A stretch of 11,313 nt of DNA, from assembly GCA_023392615.1 (NCBI GenBank), contig JAEVYT010000004.1:1-11313 (forward strand), read 5' to 3'. Each line of letters opens with the position of its first letter. Within the stretch, counting starts at the first letter, position 1. Under the pieces are notes generated by a model. It did no database searches and was not told where the DNA came from. It saw nothing but the letters and a program-made list of their open reading frames with translations. This DNA comes from Bacillota bacterium. GTDB taxonomy: Bacteria > Bacillota > Clostridia > Lachnospirales > Lachnospiraceae. Positions 1 to 5,326 of the stretch are shown piece after piece. Both the position numbers and the translations under genes were made by a program.

Positions 1-63
1 TGCTTTTGGATACAGAAACTTTCAGAACTTCAGAAACAGAATTATGTTAGCCCTATCGTAAAA

Positions 64-90
64 CAACCGGAGGGAAACACCCTCCGGTTG
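64..90 (-). terminator. GC-rich hairpin, second terminator behind tRNA-Gly
   Basis: An 11-bp perfect stem (CAACCGGAGGG / CCCTCCGGTTG) encloses a five-base loop. Read on the minus strand it is followed directly by TTTT, so it can act as a back-up terminator for transcription leaving the tRNA gene. On the plus strand a run of Ts follows only after about nine bases, so termination of an unseen gene to the left is also possible. Positions 1-63 show nothing else I can name. Confidence 0.55.
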
Positions 91-130
91 CAAAAAATAT
101 TTTTACCCCAACTCTTGACAAAGAGCCGCT

Positions 131-170
131 AAAACAAAAATAAGGATTACAGCTAACTGCTGTAACCCTT
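131..170 (-). terminator. Intrinsic terminator of tRNA-Gly
   Basis: On the minus strand a 12-position stem with one mismatch (arms 159-170 and 142-153, loop 154-158) is followed by a U-rich run corresponding to ATTTTTGTTTT. It begins about ten bases past the 3' end of the tRNA gene, so it is the natural end of that transcript. Confidence 0.8.
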
Positions 171-180
171 GATTTAATTA

Positions 181-252
181 AGCGCGAGACGGGATTCGAA
201 CCCGCGACCCTCGCCTTGGCAAGGCGATACTCCACCACTGAGCCACTCGCGC
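181..252 (-). tRNA. tRNA-Gly (anticodon GCC)
   Basis: The minus strand folds into a complete 72-nt cloverleaf. The 7-bp acceptor stem is GCGCGAG/CTCGCGC, the D-arm holds GGCTCAGTGGTGGAG, the anticodon stem is CGCCT/AGGCG around a TTGCCAA loop, and the T-arm carries GGTTCGAATCC. The anticodon GCC reads GGC and GGU glycine codons. The discriminator base is U73, as usual for bacterial tRNA-Gly. CCA is not encoded, so it must be added after transcription. The gene stands alone between its own promoter and terminator. Confidence 0.97.
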
Positions 253-298
253 ATATTATGTTTTTGTGCCTGTCTGTTACCTCGTGAGCACATTACAT

Positions 299-327
299 AA
301 TATACTATAGATTGTTTTGCTTGTCAA
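299..327 (-). promoter_or_regulatory. Promoter of tRNA-Gly
   Basis: On the minus strand a perfect TTGACA -35 box (322-327) is followed after 17 bases by TATATT (299-304), five of six matches to the -10 consensus. It points at the tRNA gene about 45 bases downstream. Such near-consensus promoters are normal for stable RNA genes. The rest of 253-372 is A/T-rich, with no clear terminator for the nitroreductase gene that ends at 373. Confidence 0.8.
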
Positions 328-372
328 TAGAATTTGAAAAGTTTTTTAATTTTTTAAAATAATTTATTTAAT

Positions 373-1137
373 TCAACCAATTGTTATGGTGCGGATATAT
401 TCATTGCTACGGAATTGCTTGGTGGTTAATGTGTCGGTAATTCCTAGTGATACGTCAACCCATAGTTCTTCTGCAGCGAGCAGGAGATTAGCAAGCATAA
501 TTCCCATATCGATCATTTTATTATGATCTAGCGTTTTTGCGATTAGATTATGTTTTCGGGTAAAGATATGAATACGATTTTTGTATACCACAAAACGCCA
601 TGGCTGGCTATTATAGATCGAGGGAGCAAGTCTGGCAGCAGAGAGCAATTGCTTTATATCGCCGGGTACTTCCTCTTTGTATACGATTACTTCCGATTCT
701 GGGAGACAATCTACCTCGTAGATATCGCCAACAGACGGAGCAGAAGTCTTACCGAAGGCAAGTGCAACTGCATAAGTATATTTCATTGTGGATGTTAGGC
801 TATGACCGGGACTTTTGTACTGAAAACAGGTACCCAAGCCCTTCGCAGTAATATATAAACTTAATTGCTGCATAAGGTATCCGGCGTTCATTAGATAATC
901 ATCTTTCTCCTCAGAGGAGATGCAAATGTAATAGGGAGCTTTTATATGAAAAGGTCCACGAAATCCTTGTTTTTCTTCAATATTGCTTACTAGCCTAAAT
1001 TCAACGGCTATCCCTTCAATCAGCATGGGGAGATTGTTAGCAAACTCTAATATATCAGAGAGAACATCCCAATCCAGTCTTTCATTTTGAAAGTTCTTCA
1101 CAGACTTTCTTGAGAATATAGCATCAAAAGTATTCAT
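373..1137 (-). CDS. Nitroreductase-family flavoprotein (TM1586 type)
   Basis: This 254-residue protein belongs to the FMN-dependent nitroreductase fold, most like the single-chain TM1586 'putative TM nitroreductase' group. In that group two nitroreductase-like halves sit in one polypeptide. The clearest signature is in the second half, AARLAPSIYNSQPWRF at residues 168-182, which matches the family's 'ARLAPSxxNxQPWRF' FMN/substrate-contacting segment. The N-terminal half (about 1-150) starts with a typical 'AIFSRKSVKNF' segment. The start ATG has an AGAAGG-type ribosome binding site about ten bases upstream. The gene begins 18 bp after the AraC-family regulator stop on the same strand, so the two are probably cotranscribed and the regulator may control it. 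The physiological substrate cannot be read from sequence. Cytosolic; no signal peptide. Confidence 0.85.
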   Translation of the reverse strand: MNTFDAIFSRKSVKNFQNERLDWDVLSDILEFANNLPMLIEGIAVEFRLVSNIEEKQGFRGPFHIKAPYYICISSEEKDDYLMNAGYLMQQLSLYITAKGLGTCFQYKSPGHSLTSTMKYTYAVALAFGKTSAPSVGDIYEVDCLPESEVIVYKEEVPGDIKQLLSAARLAPSIYNSQPWRFVVYKNRIHIFTRKHNLIAKTLDHNKMIDMGIMLANLLLAAEELWVDVSLGITDTLTTKQFRSNEYIRTITIG

Positions 1138-1155
1138 TACAATTAACCTTCTTCC

Positions 1156-2025
1156 TTATTCGCTTGATGCATTTTTACGCATGGCTCTCTTTTTATAATA
1201 CAAAGGAGATACACCATAATATTTTTTAAATAACTTACTGAAATGGTACACGTCTTCATAACCAACCTGATTTGCGATACTTTTGATACTGCCGCTCTCA
1301 GAATTCAGTAGGATATCTTTTGCTTTTTCCAAACGAATTTTTATCAAATAGTTGATTGGCGATTCGCCGGTTTCTTCCTTAAATATCTTGGAAATATAAA
1401 CAGGGCTCAGAAAGATATTATGTGCAATTTGCTCCAAAGATATCTTGTTTTCATAATTTTCATTCAAATAATTTATGATTCGGTTTACTGCATAGCTTTT
1501 GTTATAGGATTCAAAGTTACAGCCTTTCTGATTGGATTTTTCCATATCGGATATTTCACGCATAACAAGAAGAAGCATCTGCATTAGATGCGTTTTAAAC
1601 ATAAAATACCTTCCGATCAGATTGCTTTCTTTTTCTGCAATCATGGCATAACAATGCATGGAAATCTCCTGCTTCATTTCAGAAGACATATGAACGATAC
1701 ATCCACCACCGGGTAATTCAATTGAATTCGGAGACATGTTTTTGAATTGAAAGTCTGTAAAACCAGAGATGAACTCAATGGTTGGTTCTTTTGGATTGGT
1801 TACAACATGAGTATGTTTCACACCAGGATTACAGATTACAAAATCTCCTGCTTCAACGTCATATTCCACTCCATCAACCAGATACCTGCCCTTGCCGGAT
1901 AATATATAGGCCAATTCTGTGTAATCGTGATCGTGATAAACACCTTCTGTCAGGAGTTTTACTTTCGTTACATAGAATACGGTTGGATTAAAATCATTAT
2001 AGGTTAAATCATAATCAATTGCCAT
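1156..2025 (-). CDS. AraC-family transcriptional regulator with cupin sensor domain
   Basis: A 289-residue DNA-binding regulator. The N-terminal cupin (AraC_binding) domain covers about residues 25-110, with the His-rich segment HDHDYTELAYILSGKG at 31-46 and a second His pair (HTH, 71-73), as in sugar- or metabolite-sensing AraC proteins. The C-terminus (about 180-280) has the two AraC helix-turn-helix motifs, ISLEQIAHNIFLSPVYISKIF near 195-215 and SIKSIANQVGYEDVYHFSKLF near 246-266, then the conserved GVSP. I prefer the ATG at 2025, because GGGGA lies five or six bases before it. An in-frame ATG at 2037 would add four residues but has GGCGGA only one base away. It leads a two-gene unit with the nitroreductase. 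The effector is unknown. Confidence 0.9.
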   Translation of the reverse strand: MAIDYDLTYNDFNPTVFYVTKVKLLTEGVYHDHDYTELAYILSGKGRYLVDGVEYDVEAGDFVICNPGVKHTHVVTNPKEPTIEFISGFTDFQFKNMSPNSIELPGGGCIVHMSSEMKQEISMHCYAMIAEKESNLIGRYFMFKTHLMQMLLLVMREISDMEKSNQKGCNFESYNKSYAVNRIINYLNENYENKISLEQIAHNIFLSPVYISKIFKEETGESPINYLIKIRLEKAKDILLNSESGSIKSIANQVGYEDVYHFSKLFKKYYGVSPLYYKKRAMRKNASSE

Positions 2026-2067
2026 AAAAATCCCCATTCCGCCGCGTGGCTTAAATACAATAAAAAT

Positions 2068-2097
2068 ATTATAGCATTACATTTATTAATAGGTAAA
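2068..2097 (-). promoter_or_regulatory. Extended -10 promoter of the araC-type gene
   Basis: On the minus strand, TTTACC (2092-2097) is followed after 18 bases by a perfect TATAAT (2068-2073). A TG dinucleotide one base before the -10 box makes an extended -10 element. It is about 40 bases upstream of the chosen start of the regulator. Confidence 0.65.
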
Positions 2098-2159
2098 CAG
2101 TTTTGTGAAAAATATTTACAGTAATCCTACCGATTTTTTCGGCTGATTTCATTATAAAA

Positions 2160-2175
2160 TTGTTAAATATAACAA
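2160..2175. promoter_or_regulatory. Dyad TTGTTA-N4-TAACAA, possible operator
   Basis: Perfect 6-bp inverted arms (2160-2165 and 2170-2175) surround AATA. The dyad lies between the araC promoter and the probable mutY promoter, about 65-90 bp upstream of the araC promoter elements. That is a reasonable place for a regulator site, but a short A/T-rich dyad can arise by chance. Confidence 0.3.
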
Positions 2176-2212
2176 TAGTGGATAAGAGCGTCAAGATTTG
2201 TTAGTTTATGGA

Positions 2213-2241
2213 TTGACTTGTTTCAGTAAGTAAAATACGTT
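2213..2241 (+). promoter_or_regulatory. Probable mutY promoter
   Basis: TTGACT (2213-2218, five of six) is followed after 17 bases by TACGTT (2236-2241), a weak -10 box. TATAAA at 2244-2249 could be the true -10 with a poorer -35. A hairpin at 2251-2275 (ATATTGAA/TTCAATAT arms with a GAAA tip) lies in the resulting leader before the mutY ribosome binding site. Confidence 0.4.
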
Positions 2242-2308
2242 AATATAAATATATTGAAAGAGAAATCTTCAATATACATAAAATCGAGAGATATTTTTAA
2301 GTACTATC

Positions 2309-2313
2309 AGGAG
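2309..2313 (+). promoter_or_regulatory. RBS that sets the mutY start
   Basis: AGGAG ends seven bases before the ATG at 2321 but only one base before the ATG at 2315. The spacing therefore favours 2321 as the true initiation codon. Confidence 0.7.
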
Positions 2314-2320
2314 AATGAAT

Positions 2321-3388
2321 ATGTCATATAATTATAAAGAAGTTGTGCCATTTCTTTTGGACTGGTTTGAACTGAATGCTAGAATTTTAGCATGGAGGGA
2401 AAATCCACGCCCTTATTATGTATGGGTCTCTGAGATTATGCTTCAGCAGACGAGGGTAGAGGCGGTAAAAGGATATTTTGACCGATTTGTCGCAGCGTTC
2501 CCTGATGTAGAAGCCTTAGCTTATGCAAAGGAAGAGAAGTTGCTTAAGATCTGGGAGGGATTAGGATATTATAGTCGAGCCAGGAATTTGCAAAAAGCTG
2601 CTTTGATGGTCATGAAGGAATATAACGGACAATTACCTGCTGATTATGAAACATTACTTAGCCTGCCCGGTATCGGAGAATATACGGCTGGTGCGATCTC
2701 TTCAATTGCATATCAGATTCCGGTTCCGGCTATTGATGGAAATGTATTGCGTGTAACCAAGAGGTTAGAGGGTAGCTTTGATGACATTACCAAGAACAGC
2801 GTGAAAAAGGCTCTTCGTGAAGATCTGTTGAGAGTGGTGCCAAAGGACAAACCTGGAGATTTTAATCAAGCATTAATGGAACTTGGTGCGACAGTATGTC
2901 TTCCGAATGGGAAACCACTCTGTGAAAAATGTCCGGTCATGCATCTGTGTAAAGCATTTCATGAAGATAATGTTATGAAGATTCCTGTGAAGCCACCTAA
3001 GAAGGAGAGACGCATTGAGCCTCGTACTATTCTTCTTATGGAATATCAAGGAAGATATGCGATCAAAAAAAGATCCGAGAAAGGGTTACTGGCAGGTCTA
3101 TGGGAGTTGCCAGGGTTAGAAGATCATTTGAATATCAATGAGGTGGAAGAACGGTTGTTGGATATGGGAATCAGACCGGATCGAATAGAAGAATTAGGGA
3201 ATGCCAAGCACATATTTTCCCATGTGGAATGGCATATGCTTGGTTATCATGTAAAACTAAAAGATAATCGTCTAACCGTCCAGGAATATCAACAATGCCA
3301 TTGGGTATCGGTCAAGGAAATGTTGGAAACGTATAGTATTCCAAACGCCTTTTCACCATATACAAAAGATATTATAAAAAATATATAA
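2321..3388 (+). CDS. mutY: Adenine DNA glycosylase MutY
   Basis: MutY removes adenine mispaired with 8-oxoguanine or guanine in base excision repair. Numbering from the ATG at 2321 (355 aa), the catalytic glutamate is E38 in VSEIMLQQTRV. The helix-hairpin-helix is LPGIGEYTAGAI (115-126), followed by the catalytic aspartate D139 in AIDGNVLRV. The [4Fe-4S] cluster cysteines are C193, C201, C204 and C210. Their first gap is seven residues, against six in the E. coli enzyme. The C-terminal 125 or so residues form the NUDIX-like 8-oxoG reading domain, with the conserved FSH in AKHIFSHVEWH. All catalytic residues are present, so the gene looks intact. It is a single-gene unit between the divergent araC unit and the lipoprotein gene, and no terminator is clear after it. 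Confidence 0.97.
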   Translation: MSYNYKEVVPFLLDWFELNARILAWRENPRPYYVWVSEIMLQQTRVEAVKGYFDRFVAAFPDVEALAYAKEEKLLKIWEGLGYYSRARNLQKAALMVMKEYNGQLPADYETLLSLPGIGEYTAGAISSIAYQIPVPAIDGNVLRVTKRLEGSFDDITKNSVKKALREDLLRVVPKDKPGDFNQALMELGATVCLPNGKPLCEKCPVMHLCKAFHEDNVMKIPVKPPKKERRIEPRTILLMEYQGRYAIKKRSEKGLLAGLWELPGLEDHLNINEVEERLLDMGIRPDRIEELGNAKHIFSHVEWHMLGYHVKLKDNRLTVQEYQQCHWVSVKEMLETYSIPNAFSPYTKDIIKNI

Positions 3389-3397
3389 TAATTATTA

Positions 3398-3425
3398 TTG
3401 TAATATCAGTTAAGTATGTTATCAT
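3398..3425 (+). promoter_or_regulatory. Extended -10 promoter for the lipoprotein gene
   Basis: TTGTAA (3398-3403) is followed after 16 bases by TATCAT (3420-3425), with TG one base before the -10 box. It starts ten bases after the mutY stop and implies a leader of about 150 bases. That leader holds a TAGAAAA/TTTTCTA stem-loop (3505-3524) and short GTAGAA...GGTT repeats. Confidence 0.5.
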
Positions 3426-3483
3426 AGTAAATGATGTTTTATGACTAAGGACAAGTCAATAACAATATAGCCATAAAATATGC

Positions 3484-3578
3484 GTAGAATAATGAAGGTT
3501 CGTGTAGAAAATCAAGGTTTTCTATAAGGCGAGTTTGTGCTATGGCTCAGTTAGGCGAATCTTTGTAGAATGGAGGTT
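3484..3578 (+). repeat. Three imperfect GTAGAA...AGGTT repeats in the lipoprotein leader
   Basis: Related segments lie at 3484-3500, 3504-3519 and 3565-3578. Each begins with GTAGAA and ends with AGGTT or GAGGTT. The third copy contains the ribosome binding site GGAGG of the lipoprotein gene. They could be traces of local duplication or sites for an RNA- or DNA-binding factor. Evidence is limited to visual similarity. Confidence 0.3.
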
Positions 3579-3582
3579 ATAT

Positions 3583-4110
3583 ATGAAAAAGAGTATATAT
3601 TTAATTATCATAATGACAGTAATCTTTCTGTCAGGATGTGGTACGAAAGATACGATGGTTGATTTCATACCATCACCAATCCCTACTGAAGTTGGAAGTG
3701 ATGGATCCGATCAGGACGCAGAAGCTACGAAAGCACCATTACCATCACAAAAAGCGGAATATTTGGGAGATACGGTTACCAAGTATGCGAATGGAGACAA
3801 TATTAATGTAAGACCGGCACCTTCCACAGAAGGAGATCCAGTTGGAACATTGAGTTTTGCAGATAAAGTTGAAGTGATCTCGGTTGAGAACGGATGGGCT
3901 AGTATAATATATAATGGATCAATCTGTTATATAAAGGCTGCCTTTCTTGTAGAAAATAAGCCTGAGCCATCGAATGCACCAACCAAAGTACCAACGAAGG
4001 TGCCAACCAAAAAGCCAACACCAACTCCAAAAGAGGAGTTGAATACACCGGATAATAGTAATACACCAACACCAACACAAAAACCTGATAGTGAGGGACC
4101 GGAGATTTAA
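3583..4110 (+). CDS. SH3b-domain lipoprotein with Pro/Thr-rich tail
   Basis: A 175-residue secreted lipoprotein. The signal peptide has a KK N-terminus, a hydrophobic stretch (5-16) and the lipobox LSGC, with lipidated Cys19. Residues 20-60 are an acidic, low-complexity linker. Residues about 62-124 form a bacterial SH3 domain, with the typical NINVRPAPSTEGDPVGTL start and ENGWASIIYNGSICYI core. The last 50 residues are a Pro/Thr/Lys tail with repeated KVPT and TPTP units, like cell-wall-spanning linkers. It probably sits on the outer face of the membrane and contacts peptidoglycan. The start at 3583 is fixed by GGAGG (3572-3576) and the signal peptide; the longer open frame upstream has neither. 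The stop overlaps the convergent LysR gene by four bases. Confidence 0.88.
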   Translation: MKKSIYLIIIMTVIFLSGCGTKDTMVDFIPSPIPTEVGSDGSDQDAEATKAPLPSQKAEYLGDTVTKYANGDNINVRPAPSTEGDPVGTLSFADKVEVISVENGWASIIYNGSICYIKAAFLVENKPEPSNAPTKVPTKVPTKKPTPTPKEELNTPDNSNTPTPTQKPDSEGPEI

Positions 4111-5003
4111 TTTGTTTTGTACTTAGTGACAAACTTCATAAATTTCAACATGGATTCAGAGAGGTAGGCATTCTTGTAATATGAGAAGCCCACCTCTCTT
4201 TTTTGCACCGGAGTTTTTAATGGTAACTGAATAAGAGCACCACTTTTTAACTCCTCCTGTACAAAGGCTTTAATTACCCCTGCAATTCCAAGGCTAGTTT
4301 TGGCAAACTCAATCAGAAGATCCATACTGCTGATTTCGAGAATATGTTTTGGTACAATTGAATTCTGCTCGAAATAGGCATTGATGTATTTCCTGGATAT
4401 GTTTTCTTCATCCAGAAGCATAATATTTGCATTTGAGAAGAAATCCGTGGAATTCTCTCTAAGCTTTAGGTTGTCTAGATAGGTACGGGTTGCGACAAAT
4501 ACATCCTCTATCTCGACTAGAGAACTAAATTCATAAGCCTCCATATTCGTCGGAGTGGCTACCAACCCGATATCCAAGTCATTGCTTTCGAGCAATTTTA
4601 GTGTATGGGTTGAGGATTGATTATCAATCGTAATCTTGATGTGAGGATTTTCTCTCACAAACCCATCCAGATATGGAAGCAATATATACTTGCATAGTGT
4701 TGTGCTAGCACCAATCCGTAAATGTCCAATTCCCAGATCTTTGATTCTTTTCAAACTTTCTTCACCACGATCTAAGGTTTCAAAAGCACTTTTGGTATGC
4801 TCATAGAGCAAGGTTCCTTCATCAGTTAATCTTACACCACGAGAATTACGAATAAATAATGTTGTTTCTAGGTTTTCTTCAAGTGTTTGAATGGCTTTAC
4901 TTACCGCGGGTTGACTGATGTATAGTAGCTTTGCTGCACGCGAGATATTCAATGTTTCTGCAACTGTGTTAAAGATATAATAAAAGGATAAATTTTGTTC
5001 CAT
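4107..5003 (-). CDS. LysR-type transcriptional regulator, probable leu regulator
   Basis: A 298-residue LysR-type regulator. The N-terminal winged helix-turn-helix is clear: FNTVAETLNISRAAKLLYIS (11-30), then QPAVSKAIQTLEENLETTLF and RGVRLTDEG, ending near residue 63. From about residue 85 onward comes the two-lobed effector-binding domain, beginning IGHLRIGASTT. The start at 5003 is set by a full AAGGAGG (5010-5016) six bases upstream; the ATG at 5021 lies upstream of this site and is unlikely. It is divergent to leuBCD, with a T-N11-A box between its promoter and start codon, so autoregulation and control of leuBCD are the natural inference. The effector is unknown, though a leucine-pathway intermediate is plausible. 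Its 3' end carries the antisense terminator of the convergent lipoprotein gene. Confidence 0.93.
   Translation of the reverse strand: MEQNLSFYYIFNTVAETLNISRAAKLLYISQPAVSKAIQTLEENLETTLFIRNSRGVRLTDEGTLLYEHTKSAFETLDRGEESLKRIKDLGIGHLRIGASTTLCKYILLPYLDGFVRENPHIKITIDNQSSTHTLKLLESNDLDIGLVATPTNMEAYEFSSLVEIEDVFVATRTYLDNLKLRENSTDFFSNANIMLLDEENISRKYINAYFEQNSIVPKHILEISSMDLLIEFAKTSLGIAGVIKAFVQEELKSGALIQLPLKTPVQKREVGFSYYKNAYLSESMLKFMKFVTKYKTN
4158..4204 (+). terminator. Intrinsic terminator of the lipoprotein gene, inside the LysR coding region
   Basis: On the plus strand, AGAGAGGT-A-GGC (4158-4169) pairs with GCC-C-ACCTCTCT (4188-4199), eleven pairs with one mismatch. An inner TTCT/AGAA extension and a run of six Ts (4199-4204) complete the structure. 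It lies about 50 bases past the lipoprotein stop and wholly within the antisense 3' coding part of the LysR gene. The T-run is a K-K codon pair on the other strand. Confidence 0.8.
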
Positions 5004-5009
5004 AGGAAA

Positions 5010-5016
5010 CCTCCTT
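5010..5016 (-). promoter_or_regulatory. RBS that sets the LysR start
   Basis: On the minus strand a complete AAGGAGG lies six bases before the ATG at 5003. The alternative upstream ATG at 5021 has no such site. Confidence 0.85.
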
Positions 5017-5019
5017 GAC

Positions 5020-5034
5020 ATAACCAGTAGTTAT
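5020..5034. promoter_or_regulatory. LysR box ATAAC-N5-GTTAT (T-N11-A)
   Basis: A perfect 5-bp dyad with five bases between the arms fits the T-N11-A rule for LysR-type regulators. It lies in the 5' untranslated part of the LysR gene, between its promoter and ribosome binding site, so bound protein could block its own transcription. Binding is inferred, not shown. Confidence 0.5.
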
Positions 5035-5060
5035 AAAAGATATTATTAATATGTATTATA

Positions 5061-5090
5061 ATTATATCAAATAGTGTGATAGAATAGCAA
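5061..5090 (-). promoter_or_regulatory. LysR gene promoter
   Basis: On the minus strand TTGCTA (5085-5090) is followed after 18 bases by a perfect TATAAT (5061-5066), with an extended -10 TG one base before it. Transcription would start near 5054 and run through the T-N11-A box into the LysR gene. Confidence 0.65.
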
Positions 5091-5107
5091 TATGAAATGA
5101 AATAATG

Positions 5108-5156
5108 TTTGCACCCATAGTATAAATTAAATAATATTTGGTTGTATGGTGGCATA
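5108..5156. promoter_or_regulatory. Imperfect dyad, possible activator site for leuB
   Basis: TTTGCACCCATA (5108-5119) and TATGGTGGCATA (5145-5156) are inverted copies matching at nine of twelve positions. The right arm overlaps the proposed leuB -35 region. This is a candidate regulator site only. Confidence 0.25.
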
Positions 5157-5170
5157 TTTCATCTTATTAT
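5142..5170 (+). promoter_or_regulatory. Probable leuB promoter
   Basis: TTGTAT (5142-5147) is followed after 17 bases by TATTAT (5165-5170, five of six). The weak -35 box suits a promoter that needs an activator such as the divergent LysR protein. A transcript from about 5177 would have a leader of about 150 bases carrying two stem-loops. Confidence 0.5.
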
Positions 5171-5194
5171 TGGGGGTAATAAAATTTTTATACA

Positions 5195-5221
5195 ACTTAG
5201 GAATAAGCTTATTTTCTAAGT
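5195..5221 (+). promoter_or_regulatory. Leader palindrome centred on AATAAGCTTATT
   Basis: The perfect 12-bp palindrome AATAAGCTTATT (5202-5213) is flanked by inverted ACTTAG (5195-5200) and CTAAGT (5216-5221). It could be a duplex DNA operator or an RNA stem-loop in the leuB leader. It is adjacent to the next hairpin, with one base between them. Confidence 0.45.
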
Positions 5222-5222
5222 G

Positions 5223-5262
5223 ACCGAGGGAGATTCTCTAGATTGGAGTTATCTCCCTCGGT
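5223..5262 (+). promoter_or_regulatory. 12-bp leader stem-loop upstream of leuB
   Basis: ACCGAGGGAGAT (5223-5234) pairs perfectly with ATCTCCCTCGGT (5251-5262) around a 16-base loop that can pair further (CTC with GAG). No T-run follows, so it is not a standard intrinsic terminator. It could be an attenuation element, an mRNA-stabilising structure or a protein site. I see no T-box consensus and no leucine-rich leader peptide in 5177-5326. Confidence 0.5.
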
Positions 5263-5313
5263 ATTACATAATTGAAGTTTATATGGGGAAATCCCAGGGA
5301 AAAATATATTAAT

Positions 5314-5318
5314 GGAGG
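5314..5318 (+). promoter_or_regulatory. RBS that sets the leuB start
   Basis: GGAGG ends eight bases before the ATG at 5327. The earlier in-frame ATG at 5312 overlaps this site and would add five residues not expected in LeuB. Confidence 0.8.
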
Positions 5319-5326
5319 TCAGAAGA

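Noticed and set aside
53..238. Minus-strand ORF of 61 codons across the left edge
   Set aside because: It is a translation of the antisense-complete tRNA-Gly gene and its terminators; the VAGSNPVSRL string is typical of tRNA shadows.
550..851. Two plus-strand ORFs over the nitroreductase gene
   Set aside because: They are opposite-strand shadows without ribosome binding sites or recognisable protein character, while the minus strand encodes a clear family member.
5177..5326. T-box riboswitch or leucine leader peptide before leuB
   Set aside because: No AGGGTGGNACCGCG-type antiterminator box is present. The only short ORF (ATG at 5283, nine codons) has no leucine codons and no ribosome binding site.
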